Shown in pieces: positions 1 to 8,658 of a DNA stretch of 34,774 nt; position 1 is the first letter of the stretch, and each line of letters starts with the position of its first letter. Both the position numbers and the translations under genes were made by a program. The stretch spans positions 1-34,774 of the forward strand of contig CANMDW010000036.1 in assembly GCA_947496705.1 (NCBI GenBank). The letters are read 5' to 3'. The DNA comes from an uncultured Aquimarina sp. (lineage in GTDB: Bacteria; Bacteroidota; Bacteroidia; Flavobacteriales; Flavobacteriaceae). The notes under the pieces were generated by a model that worked only from the letters and a program-made list of their open reading frames with translations, made no database searches and was not told the DNA's origin.

Positions 1-160
1 GCCTGGATGGATACCTATGCACACTATAGAAACAACTTAAAAAATCAAGGAAAAAGAAAAGGACACACCTTGAGCATCAACTGGCCCCTGTGGAAAGAAG
101 GGGGAATGCAAATAGATCAGCAAAGCGAACGACTGCTTGAAAAAAAATGGGGAATGATTC
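1..160 (+). repeat. KR-end duplication, copy 1 (partner 7123-7282)
   Basis: The first 160 bases encode the C-terminal end of a KR. They align without gaps to 7123-7282, the same part of KR2 in the same protein, with about 18 mismatches by eye (near 89% identity). Several runs of 15 or more bases are identical. Copy 1 is cut by the window start, so the true repeat may be longer. This indicates recent module duplication or gene conversion between KR domains. Confidence 0.85.
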
Positions 161-3100
161 CCATGCCAACAACGCAGGGAATAATCGCCCTGGAAAAACT
201 ATTACAACAAAACAGTGTGCAGGCTATTGTCGCTTTTGCAAAAAAGAACACCCTAGAAAATGTGTTCAATATCAATCTGCAACAAGAGCAACCTCAAAGT
301 AAACCCGTACCAGAAAACACCTCTTCTGATTTACAAACAACCCGGAAAATACAAAATCGATTGATAACACTTATCAGTGAAGTTTTAAATCTCGACAAAC
401 AACTCATCGAAACAGAAGTAGAATTCTCTGAATATGGACTAGACTCTATGATGATGATCAATATGCTCAATCGTATTGAAGAAGCCTTTACCATTACGGT
501 CGAACCTACGGCCATTGTCAATTATCCTACCATCGACCTGTTGGCAACATACCTACAAAGTAAAACAGCAAAGCTTCCATTGAGTACTGCAGAGAATACC
601 CCTGGTAACACCCCTGTAGTCAAAACCTATGATAGTAAGCCTGCTCCCAGATTGTTGAGTAAGCAAAAACACAGAAAAACATCGCACAGGCCTGCTACAG
701 AAGAAAAAATAGCTATCATCGGGATGAGCTGTCACTTACCACAATCAGACAACTTACAACAATACTGGGAAAATCTAAAACTTGGAAAAGATCTCATCTC
801 TGAGACTCCGCAACAAAGATGGGACCCTAACCAATACTATGCTCCTGAACAACAAGCCGATAAAACCTATACCACCAAAGGAGGGTTTATCAATAACCCA
901 GGACTCTTTGATGCCTCCTATTTTAACATCAGTGATCATGATGCCATTAGTATGGATCCCCAGCAACGAATCATATTAGAATTGAGCAGGTCCCTGCTGG
1001 CACAGGCCGGTTATAAAAAAGAGGAAATCAACAATACCAATACTGGTGTATATATAGGGGCTAAAGACAATAATTATGTCAAAAACAACTATCACCTTAT
1101 ACCTCAAAAAGCATATCAACATACCATTGTCAATAATATCAGTAATATGATCGCGGCAAGAATCTCTGACTTTTATAATCTAAAAGGAACCAGCCAGATC
1201 ATAGACACCGCATGCTCTTCTTCACTGGTAGCCATACATCAAGGATGCCAGGATATCCTGCAAGGAAAAACAAAAATGGCCATTGCAGGAGGAATATCTA
1301 TCATGGTCGATCCCTTTACCCATATCGCTTTCAGCCAGGCAAACGTATTGAGCAAAGACGGAAAAAGTTATGTCTTTGATCAAAGAGCAAAAGGGTTTGT
1401 ATTGGCCGAAGGTGGTGGACTGGTACTCTTAAAATTATATGAACAGGCAAAAGCCGATGGAGACCATATCTATGGGGTGATCTCTGGATCTGCGGTCAAT
1501 AATGATGGAAATACCATGGGACTCACCGTACCCAACATAGAAGGACAAAAACAGGTCATACAACAAGCCTTTTCTAAAACAACTATCGACCCAACACAGA
1601 TCTCCTATTATGAAGCTCATGGTACAGGAACCCTACTCGGTGACCCTATAGAGGTAAAAGCTGCTTCAGAAGTATACCAAAACATGGCAAAAGATACAAG
1701 TCTGAAGCAATACTGCGCTATAGGATCGGTAAAAAGCAACCTGGGACATACCATGACAGCTGCAGGAGTTACAGGTCTTATTAAAATCCTGCTACAATTA
1801 CAACACAAAACACTGGTGCCCACCCTGCACTGCCAAAAACCACACCCAAGATTTGAATTTGAGCAAAGTCCCTTTTACCCCAATACCCAACTAAAACCCT
1901 GGGAAAACCATAATTCAAATAACAGGGTAGCGGCCATTAGCAGTTTCGGGTTTGGAGGAACCAATTGCCATATGATCATTCAAGAAGAAAAAAACATAAC
2001 AACTCACAGAAATCCGATCCCTATAAAAACCGTATCCAGTAAACATTATTGGTTGGGAGAGGAAATTACCCAAAAAAACATCGCTTCACAGCAAAAAGAA
2101 GCCCCAATAATGAAGCATCAGTACCTGGCTCAACAAACCTATATGTATAATGAGCCCATTATGCAAGATCATCTCATTTTTGGCCGACAGGTATTAATGG
2201 GGGTGGCACATCTTTCTTTAAGCATAGATGCAGCAAGGAAAGTATATCCGAATGCCGATGTTCAATTAGAAAAAGTGCTGTTTTCCAATCCAATGGTGCT
2301 ACAAGAAGGAGAAACCGCAATACAAAGTTGCCTACTCAATGCAGAAGAACAAAAAATAGAAGTGCACTATCAAATTAACGGAGTAGAAAGTATGGCTGCA
2401 AAATCAAGTGTATCTAAAATTGATTTTCAACACAAAAACCTGGATCTGGAAGCGCTTAAACAACATAGTGAAACAGCAATCGCAGGAAGCCAATACTACG
2501 ATCTACCTGAACAAAATTGTTATGGAACAACAACAAAAACACTACAACAATTATGGTATCTGCCCGATGGAAAAGCTCTGGCTAGCCTTCAATTGAATAC
2601 AGAATACCATCAAAAAACAGGGTTCTTAATACATCCTGCAATTTTTGATGGGGCCCATGTAGCTGCTACACTATGCATGGACAGAGATCCTGCCAAGGCC
2701 ATCAAAAATCATTGCCCCCCTTTAATGATCAAAAAAGTAAAAATAGCAAAGGAAATCATTAGTTTTTCTACTCTTCAATTTTATATACTTATCACCCCTA
2801 AACAATCCAACGATCAAATCGCAGAATTTGATATCGAATTATATACCCTCCAAGGAAAATGTATCGCTATCCTTGAAGGATTTACTACCAAATCGGCACC
2901 TTCTGCTGAAGGCATATTTGAAACGGTACAACAAAAAAAACAAACTCCCAAATCTGAAACAAAACCTATAGATACTCCAACAGCAACACAGCAACAAACT
3001 CTCAGAGGTCTCAAACCTGCCAACTCCGAAAATCAAATCAAACAAGCTCTTATTTTATATTTAAAAACAAAAATTGCATCCACATTAAATATAACTCACA

Positions 3101-6100
3101 ATGATGTTCTTATAGGTCAAAATTTTATGGAGATCGGTTTAGAATCTATTCAAATGATTAGGATGTCAGAGTCATTAGAAAAAGAATTAGAAGTAGAGCT
3201 ATACCCCACTTTATTTTTTGAAAACCAAAACATAGAAGATTTAGCAACTTATTTATTGGAGGATCATTGGGAAAAAGTAATGTTAAAGTTTAGAGAGTCA
3301 ATTTCTGAAGAAAAAGTGACTGATTCAAAAATAGAAAGTACTTCCACCTCCACTTCAGTACCTCTATCCCCTCCAAACAAAAAGCAACTTATATCAAGTA
3401 TTTCTCCTTTGCACTTTGGAGAGTTTAAAACAATACAACCTAAAAAACAACCTACACAAGACATCGCCATTATAGGAATGAGCGGATACTTCCCCGACTC
3501 AAAAAATATTGATGAGTTCTGGGAAAACATCTCTTCAGGAAAAGATTTAATACGGGAAATTCCAGCAGATCATTGGGATTATCGCCCTTGGTTTAGCCAA
3601 AACCGAAAGGAAGATAACAAAACCTATAGCAAATGGGGTGGTTTTTTACCAGATATCGACAAATTCGATCCTTTATTTTTTGGCATTAATCCTCTTCAGG
3701 CCGAATGGATGGACCCTCAAGTACGGTTGTTATTGCAGGCTGCATATCATACCTTTGAAGATGCTGGAGTGATCAATAAGATTAGAGGAACGAGAACAGG
3801 AGTATATGTAGGAAGTTGTTTTCATGAATATTGGGATGAGATCGTACGGGCAGGTATTCCTATAAAAGATTATCAACATAGTAGCAGTGCCATGTCCAGT
3901 CTTTCATCTACCGTTTCATACTATTTTGACTTACAAGGGGGCTCCATACCCTTAGACAACGCCTGTGCATCATCAATGACGGCTTTGCATTTAGGCTGCC
4001 AGGCTATTCGCAATGGAGAAATAAACTGTGCCTTAATTGCAGGGCTCAATGTATTGCTAAGCCCATTGCACTATGTATATTTCTCCAGAATGCAGGCTCT
4101 ATCTCCTACAGGAAGATGTCATACCTTTGATCAAAAGGCCGATGGATATGCACCTGGAGAAGGAGTTGTTTCGGTACTGATAAAACCTTTATCAAAAGCC
4201 ATTCAAGAAAACGATAGAATTCATGGAATCATTAAAGGCAGTGCTATTAATCATGTGGGGCACTCAAATAATCCAACTTCTCCCAGACCTGAATTACAGA
4301 CTAAACTCTTGTTGGATGCCTGGAAAACAGCAAACATACATCCCGAAGACATCTCCTATATAGAAGCTCATGGAACCGGAACATCCCTGGGGGATCCCAT
4401 AGAAATCAATGCTCTGAAAAAGGCTTTTAAAAAACATACTCAAAAACAAGGGTTTTGCTATATCGGATCCACAAAAGCGCACACAGGTCATCTCGAAGGA
4501 GCAGCAGGTCTTGCCAGTGTCATCAAAGTACTGCAAATGATTAAACATAAGCAGATACCAACCATGCCCAATTTTGAAACCATAAACCCATATATCAAAT
4601 TAGAAGGATCACCCTTAAAGATCAATACCAAAAACGAACTATGGAATACTCAAAAACCAAAATTGGCCGGAATTAGCTCCTTTGGAATGACCGGAAATAA
4701 CGCACATGTAGTCTTACAAGAATACATCCCAAAGAAAAAACAATCCTATACCAGCAATAGTTTGGCCATCATCCTGCTATCTGCAAAAAATCAGGAACGC
4801 TTAAAAGAACAGGCACAAAATCTGAAGGATTTTATTGATAAAAACAAAGAACCAAACCTATATGATATCGCATATACCTTACAAATCGGCAGAGAAGCTT
4901 TGGAAGAAAGACTTGCAATAGTGGTCAATACGCTCCAAGGATTAAAAGAAAATTTAGATAATTATCTCAAAGGAAATCCCGATAGCTATCGGGACAAAGA
5001 AGTAGTAACAGGCAATATCAAAAAAAATCAAAATGACTTCTTACTGGAAGGTAATGCCGGAAAATCTTATATAGAAACTGCAATAAAAGACAAAGAATCC
5101 AAATCATTGGCGCAACTCTGGATCAAAGGGGTGGCTGTCGATTGGAAATTGCTCTATCCAGAGAACAACCAACCTGATAAGATCAGTCTGCCCAACTATC
5201 CCTTCGCAAAAGAACGCTATTGGATCCCGGAATCAGTAACAGGAACCTATAATTCCTCTACCAGTCAATTGCATCCATTATTACATTTGAACAGTTCTAA
5301 TCTAAAAGAACAACGCTTTACAAGTGAATATAGCGGAAAGGAACCTTTCTTGGAAGATCATAGAGTTGGAGAAGAGAAAGTATTGCCTGGTGTTGCCTAT
5401 ATCGAATTAGCGAGAGAAGCCGGATCGATTTCATTAGAACAACCCATTACACAACTCAAAGATGTCACCTGGTTAAGCCCTATACAGGTTAATGGTCAAC
5501 CACAAAAAATTCATATTAGCCTCTTTGAGGATCTAGATACCATCGGCTATGAAATATACAGCCAGACTACTGAAAAGGAGGGTAGGAATCCAGAACAAGA
5601 AGTCATTCATGCCCGTGGAAAACTCAATACAACACAACTTACAACCCCTCCTGCTTTTGATATCAACACCATCAAAGATCATCTTCCCAATCAAAAACAA
5701 GGACATGAATGTTATGAAGTATTAAAAAAACTAGGATTCAATTATGGTAATTCCTTCCGGGGAATCAAAAAAATATTTTACAGTGCTACGGAAGCTCTAA
5801 GTAGGATTACTTTGCCTATAGAAGAACACTATGTTTTACAACCTAGTATACTTGATAGTGCCTTACAGACATGTATGGGCATACGACTGGAAGAAAAAGA
5901 TCTAAGCTTACCTTTTAGCATAAAACAAGTCAATATCTATGGGGATGTCTCTCAAACTGCCTGGTGTTATGCTAGAAAAAGTGACAGCAATACAGCAAGC
6001 AGTAAACTAACCAATTATGATATTGATCTTATATCTGAGCAAGGCGAAGTCCTCTTGCGTTTCAAAGATTTTGTCACCTTACCTTTCGATGGGTTTCAAA

Positions 6101-8658
6101 AACAAAATCAAAAAGATTCCTTTGCCAAGCATATGCAACAACAAAACAGCCTTGTTGATAACAAAACAGACCTTTATCTATATACCCCTGTATGGGAAGA
6201 AAAAACACTCTCTAAGCAATTAGAAAACACTAAAACTAATCAAATCATCCTTTTGGTAGGAGACCCAGCAACTCTGGCAGAAAAACTAACTGAATCACTC
6301 GAACAGGAAGTCATCTCCATTAATGAAACCTCTGAAATAGCTTACTACCTCAAAGTACAGCAAATAATACAAGAGAAGATAGCGCTACAACAAAAAACCA
6401 ACCTGATAGTCGTCTACAACAATGACGATGCGGTCGACTATGGATTTATCAGCGGATTATTAAAAACAGCTACCCTGGAACACCCTAAGCTAACTGCCAA
6501 AACCGTAGCAGTAACCAACTTGTCCATCAGTGAATTGGAAACGCTTTCCGATATTATTCAGGCAGAACAACAAGATCCCTCAACAGAGGTACGCTATACA
6601 ACCGGGAAAAGAGAAATAAACAGTATCAAACCACTAGTCCCCGATTCTGAAACAACAAATGAATTAAAGATCAAACAAGGCGGCGTCTACCTGATCACAG
6701 GAGGGGCCGGGGGTATAGGACAAATATTTGCACAACATATCGCTCAAACACCCAATACCCATGTTATCCTAACCGGGAGAAATAAGAACAGTCAACTCTC
6801 TCAAGAAAAACTTCACCAACTCAATGCCTCCTACCATAGCTGTGATGTTACCCATCAGGATTCTGTAACACAACTCATCGATCAGATCATCAAAACCCAT
6901 GGCAAACTCGATGGCATTATACACAGTGCAGGGGTTATTAAAGACAGCTTCTTGATAAAGAAAACCACACAAGAAGCCACTGCTGTGCTTAATCCAAAGA
7001 TCTTAGGAACAAAATACCTGGATCAAGCCACTAAAGAAATCGACCTGGACTTTATGGTGTATTTCAGTAGTATATCTGGGGTGGTAGGAAATCTGGGACA
7101 AGCAGATTATGCCAGTGCCAATGCATGGATGGATACCTATGCACACTATAGAAACACCTTAAAACAACAAGGAAAAAGAAAAGGGCATACCCTTAGTATC
7201 AATTGGCCCCTGTGGAAAGAAGGGGGCATGCAAATCAATCCACAAAGTGAACGACTGCTTGAAAAAAAATGGGGAATGCTCCCCCTACCCTCTTTCAAAG
7301 GAATCAAAGCCTTAGAGATAATCTTGCAACAAAATATCTCGCAAGGGATGGTGGCTTTTGGAAAAAAAGACTTCATAAAAAATGTTTTCAGTATTCATCT
7401 CAATCAAAAGCAAAACCTCACAAAACCTCTTACAGAGGACACTCCATCATCATCAGAAGCTTTACAACAAATACAAAATCGTTTAATAACACTAACCAGT
7501 GAATTATTAAAACTAAACAAAGACGATATTGAAGAAGATGTGGATTTTACAGAATACGGGCTGGATTCAATTTTAATGATGAAAATAATTAGTGGAATTG
7601 AAGACAAATTCCAAATAAATATAGATCCTACAGCTTTAATTAATTATTCAACAATAAACGAATTGTCAGAATATCTTTTAGAGCAAGGAGCCAAAACAGA
7701 ACCCATAGAAAAAAACATTGAGAATAAAATTATCGATAGTCCAAGAAGAATAATACATAGAAAACAGATATCCTTAAATAACCAACTACAATCAAAAGAT
7801 GACATAGCTACAGCCTATCATGCTTCGTTTTATGGTACTGATACTCAAGCAGCACCAAATTTGGATAAACATATAATCTGTTTTAAAGAAAATAAACCAG
7901 AAGGAAACATTGCCATTATTCTGCCAGGAATGCCCGGAATCGTTGATGGATATTATGAATTAGCCCAAAATTTGAAGGAAGGAACTGTATATGGGATTCA
8001 TATGGTTGGGTTTGAAAATGAGGAACCCCTCAAATCAATGATATCGATAGCTGAACATTATTACCGTATGATACAAATCATCCATACCAAAAAAGCAAAA
8101 ATTACATTATACGCTCATAGTTATGGAGGTCTTGTACTTTTTGAATTGTTAAAAATATTACAAAGAAAAGCGATTAAAATTGATCGTATTGTTTTACTAG
8201 ATAGTTATACAAATACTTTAAAAATGCGATTGAAAGAAAGAATGTCTTTCTTCATTCATTCATCATGTAAGCAATTTAATCTAAAAGTTAGTAAGAAGGA
8301 TATTCTTGCATTTTCCGATAAACTTGTCAAACGGCCAAAAAAAACCAGAGGGGATTTAATTTACAATTACCTCGCTCAAAAAGGAGCAAAAATAAACAAG
8401 GAACTCTTTTCGCGCACTTATGATTTATGGGATACTTCTATGAGTATTAAATACAAATTAACACAGAAGTTGGATCATGATATTATTCTTATCAAAAGCA
8501 AAAAATTCTTTTTTGAATCTCAAGACGATACACTAGGATGGGCACCGCATTATAAATCTATACAGATAATAGCATCAGAAGGAGATCATTTTAATATAGT
8601 AAAAGAACCCTTTGTAAGTAAATGGATCAACCAATTAGAAAAAATGAATAATAGATGA
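1..8658 (+). CDS. Trans-AT polyketide synthase, terminal subunit (5' end outside window): (KR)-ACP-KS-DH-ACP-KS-DH-KR-ACP-TE
   Basis: The frame is open from base 1, so the true start lies upstream and the ATG at 7 is internal. Residues are counted from that ATG. Domains in order: C-terminal part of a KR (1-95); ACP1 (Ser147 in GLDS); KS1 (235-660; Cys403, His538, His581); DH1 (about 700-985; His722, Asp881); ACP2 (Ser1047 in GLES); KS2 (1153-1572; Cys1320 in DNACASS, His1455, His1495); a post-KS linker ending in PFAKERYW, typical of trans-AT enzymes; DH2 (about 1752-2040; His1785, Asp1950); KR2 (TGGAGGIG 2231-2238, Ser2355, Tyr2368, Asn2372; an Asp in the LDD position suggests B-type); ACP3 (Ser2521); and a type I thioesterase (Ser2705 in AHSYGG, Asp2732, His2861). 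There is no AT domain, so malonyl units must be loaded in trans. The terminal TE makes this the last subunit, releasing the chain by hydrolysis or cyclisation. The KS1 module lacks a KR. Confidence 0.95.
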   Translation, partial: AWMDTYAHYRNNLKNQGKRKGHTLSINWPLWKEGGMQIDQQSERLLEKKWGMIPMPTTQGIIALEKLLQQNSVQAIVAFAKKNTLENVFNINLQQEQPQSKPVPENTSSDLQTTRKIQNRLITLISEVLNLDKQLIETEVEFSEYGLDSMMMINMLNRIEEAFTITVEPTAIVNYPTIDLLATYLQSKTAKLPLSTAENTPGNTPVVKTYDSKPAPRLLSKQKHRKTSHRPATEEKIAIIGMSCHLPQSDNLQQYWENLKLGKDLISETPQQRWDPNQYYAPEQQADKTYTTKGGFINNPGLFDASYFNISDHDAISMDPQQRIILELSRSLLAQAGYKKEEINNTNTGVYIGAKDNNYVKNNYHLIPQKAYQHTIVNNISNMIAARISDFYNLKGTSQIIDTACSSSLVAIHQGCQDILQGKTKMAIAGGISIMVDPFTHIAFSQANVLSKDGKSYVFDQRAKGFVLAEGGGLVLLKLYEQAKADGDHIYGVISGSAVNNDGNTMGLTVPNIEGQKQVIQQAFSKTTIDPTQISYYEAHGTGTLLGDPIEVKAASEVYQNMAKDTSLKQYCAIGSVKSNLGHTMTAAGVTGLIKILLQLQHKTLVPTLHCQKPHPRFEFEQSPFYPNTQLKPWENHNSNNRVAAISSFGFGGTNCHMIIQEEKNITTHRNPIPIKTVSSKHYWLGEEITQKNIASQQKEAPIMKHQYLAQQTYMYNEPIMQDHLIFGRQVLMGVAHLSLSIDAARKVYPNADVQLEKVLFSNPMVLQEGETAIQSCLLNAEEQKIEVHYQINGVESMAAKSSVSKIDFQHKNLDLEALKQHSETAIAGSQYYDLPEQNCYGTTTKTLQQLWYLPDGKALASLQLNTEYHQKTGFLIHPAIFDGAHVAATLCMDRDPAKAIKNHCPPLMIKKVKIAKEIISFSTLQFYILITPKQSNDQIAEFDIELYTLQGKCIAILEGFTTKSAPSAEGIFETVQQKKQTPKSETKPIDTPTATQQQTLRGLKPANSENQIKQALILYLKTKIASTLNITHNDVLIGQNFMEIGLESIQMIRMSESLEKELEVELYPTLFFENQNIEDLATYLLEDHWEKVMLKFRESISEEKVTDSKIESTSTSTSVPLSPPNKKQLISSISPLHFGEFKTIQPKKQPTQDIAIIGMSGYFPDSKNIDEFWENISSGKDLIREIPADHWDYRPWFSQNRKEDNKTYSKWGGFLPDIDKFDPLFFGINPLQAEWMDPQVRLLLQAAYHTFEDAGVINKIRGTRTGVYVGSCFHEYWDEIVRAGIPIKDYQHSSSAMSSLSSTVSYYFDLQGGSIPLDNACASSMTALHLGCQAIRNGEINCALIAGLNVLLSPLHYVYFSRMQALSPTGRCHTFDQKADGYAPGEGVVSVLIKPLSKAIQENDRIHGIIKGSAINHVGHSNNPTSPRPELQTKLLLDAWKTANIHPEDISYIEAHGTGTSLGDPIEINALKKAFKKHTQKQGFCYIGSTKAHTGHLEGAAGLASVIKVLQMIKHKQIPTMPNFETINPYIKLEGSPLKINTKNELWNTQKPKLAGISSFGMTGNNAHVVLQEYIPKKKQSYTSNSLAIILLSAKNQERLKEQAQNLKDFIDKNKEPNLYDIAYTLQIGREALEERLAIVVNTLQGLKENLDNYLKGNPDSYRDKEVVTGNIKKNQNDFLLEGNAGKSYIETAIKDKESKSLAQLWIKGVAVDWKLLYPENNQPDKISLPNYPFAKERYWIPESVTGTYNSSTSQLHPLLHLNSSNLKEQRFTSEYSGKEPFLEDHRVGEEKVLPGVAYIELAREAGSISLEQPITQLKDVTWLSPIQVNGQPQKIHISLFEDLDTIGYEIYSQTTEKEGRNPEQEVIHARGKLNTTQLTTPPAFDINTIKDHLPNQKQGHECYEVLKKLGFNYGNSFRGIKKIFYSATEALSRITLPIEEHYVLQPSILDSALQTCMGIRLEEKDLSLPFSIKQVNIYGDVSQTAWCYARKSDSNTASSKLTNYDIDLISEQGEVLLRFKDFVTLPFDGFQKQNQKDSFAKHMQQQNSLVDNKTDLYLYTPVWEEKTLSKQLENTKTNQIILLVGDPATLAEKLTESLEQEVISINETSEIAYYLKVQQIIQEKIALQQKTNLIVVYNNDDAVDYGFISGLLKTATLEHPKLTAKTVAVTNLSISELETLSDIIQAEQQDPSTEVRYTTGKREINSIKPLVPDSETTNELKIKQGGVYLITGGAGGIGQIFAQHIAQTPNTHVILTGRNKNSQLSQEKLHQLNASYHSCDVTHQDSVTQLIDQIIKTHGKLDGIIHSAGVIKDSFLIKKTTQEATAVLNPKILGTKYLDQATKEIDLDFMVYFSSISGVVGNLGQADYASANAWMDTYAHYRNTLKQQGKRKGHTLSINWPLWKEGGMQINPQSERLLEKKWGMLPLPSFKGIKALEIILQQNISQGMVAFGKKDFIKNVFSIHLNQKQNLTKPLTEDTPSSSEALQQIQNRLITLTSELLKLNKDDIEEDVDFTEYGLDSILMMKIISGIEDKFQINIDPTALINYSTINELSEYLLEQGAKTEPIEKNIENKIIDSPRRIIHRKQISLNNQLQSKDDIATAYHASFYGTDTQAAPNLDKHIICFKENKPEGNIAIILPGMPGIVDGYYELAQNLKEGTVYGIHMVGFENEEPLKSMISIAEHYYRMIQIIHTKKAKITLYAHSYGGLVLFELLKILQRKAIKIDRIVLLDSYTNTLKMRLKERMSFFIHSSCKQFNLKVSKKDILAFSDKLVKRPKKTRGDLIYNYLAQKGAKINKELFSRTYDLWDTSMSIKYKLTQKLDHDIILIKSKKFFFESQDDTLGWAPHYKSIQIIASEGDHFNIVKEPFVSKWINQLEKMNNR
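4977..4994. repeat. 18-bp perfect palindrome TCCCGATAGCTATCGGGA inside the PKS
   Basis: A perfect self-complementary 18-mer lies in the linker between KS2 and DH2, where it is read in frame as part of Asn-Pro-Asp-Ser-Tyr-Arg-Asp. Related TCCCGA...TCGGGA hairpins occur in the intergenic region at 16587-16666. This suggests a dispersed palindromic repeat family that has landed in a tolerant linker of a coding region. Confidence 0.8.
7123..7282 (+). repeat. KR-end duplication, copy 2 (partner 1-160)
   Basis: This is the part of KR2 just after the catalytic Tyr/Asn. It matches bases 1-160 at about 89% identity without gaps. Similarity continues more weakly through the following ACPs (ACP1 and ACP3 share IQNRLITL and GLDS), so the unit copied was probably KR plus ACP. 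Confidence 0.85.

Noticed and set aside
7..9. ATG at 7 as the start of the PKS
   Set aside because: The frame is open to base 1 and begins inside a KR domain; the residues before it match the same region of KR2, so the gene starts upstream of the window.
235..1990. KS1 as a non-elongating KS0
   Set aside because: Cys403 and both catalytic histidines (HGTGT and NLGH) are present, so sequence alone does not support KS0.
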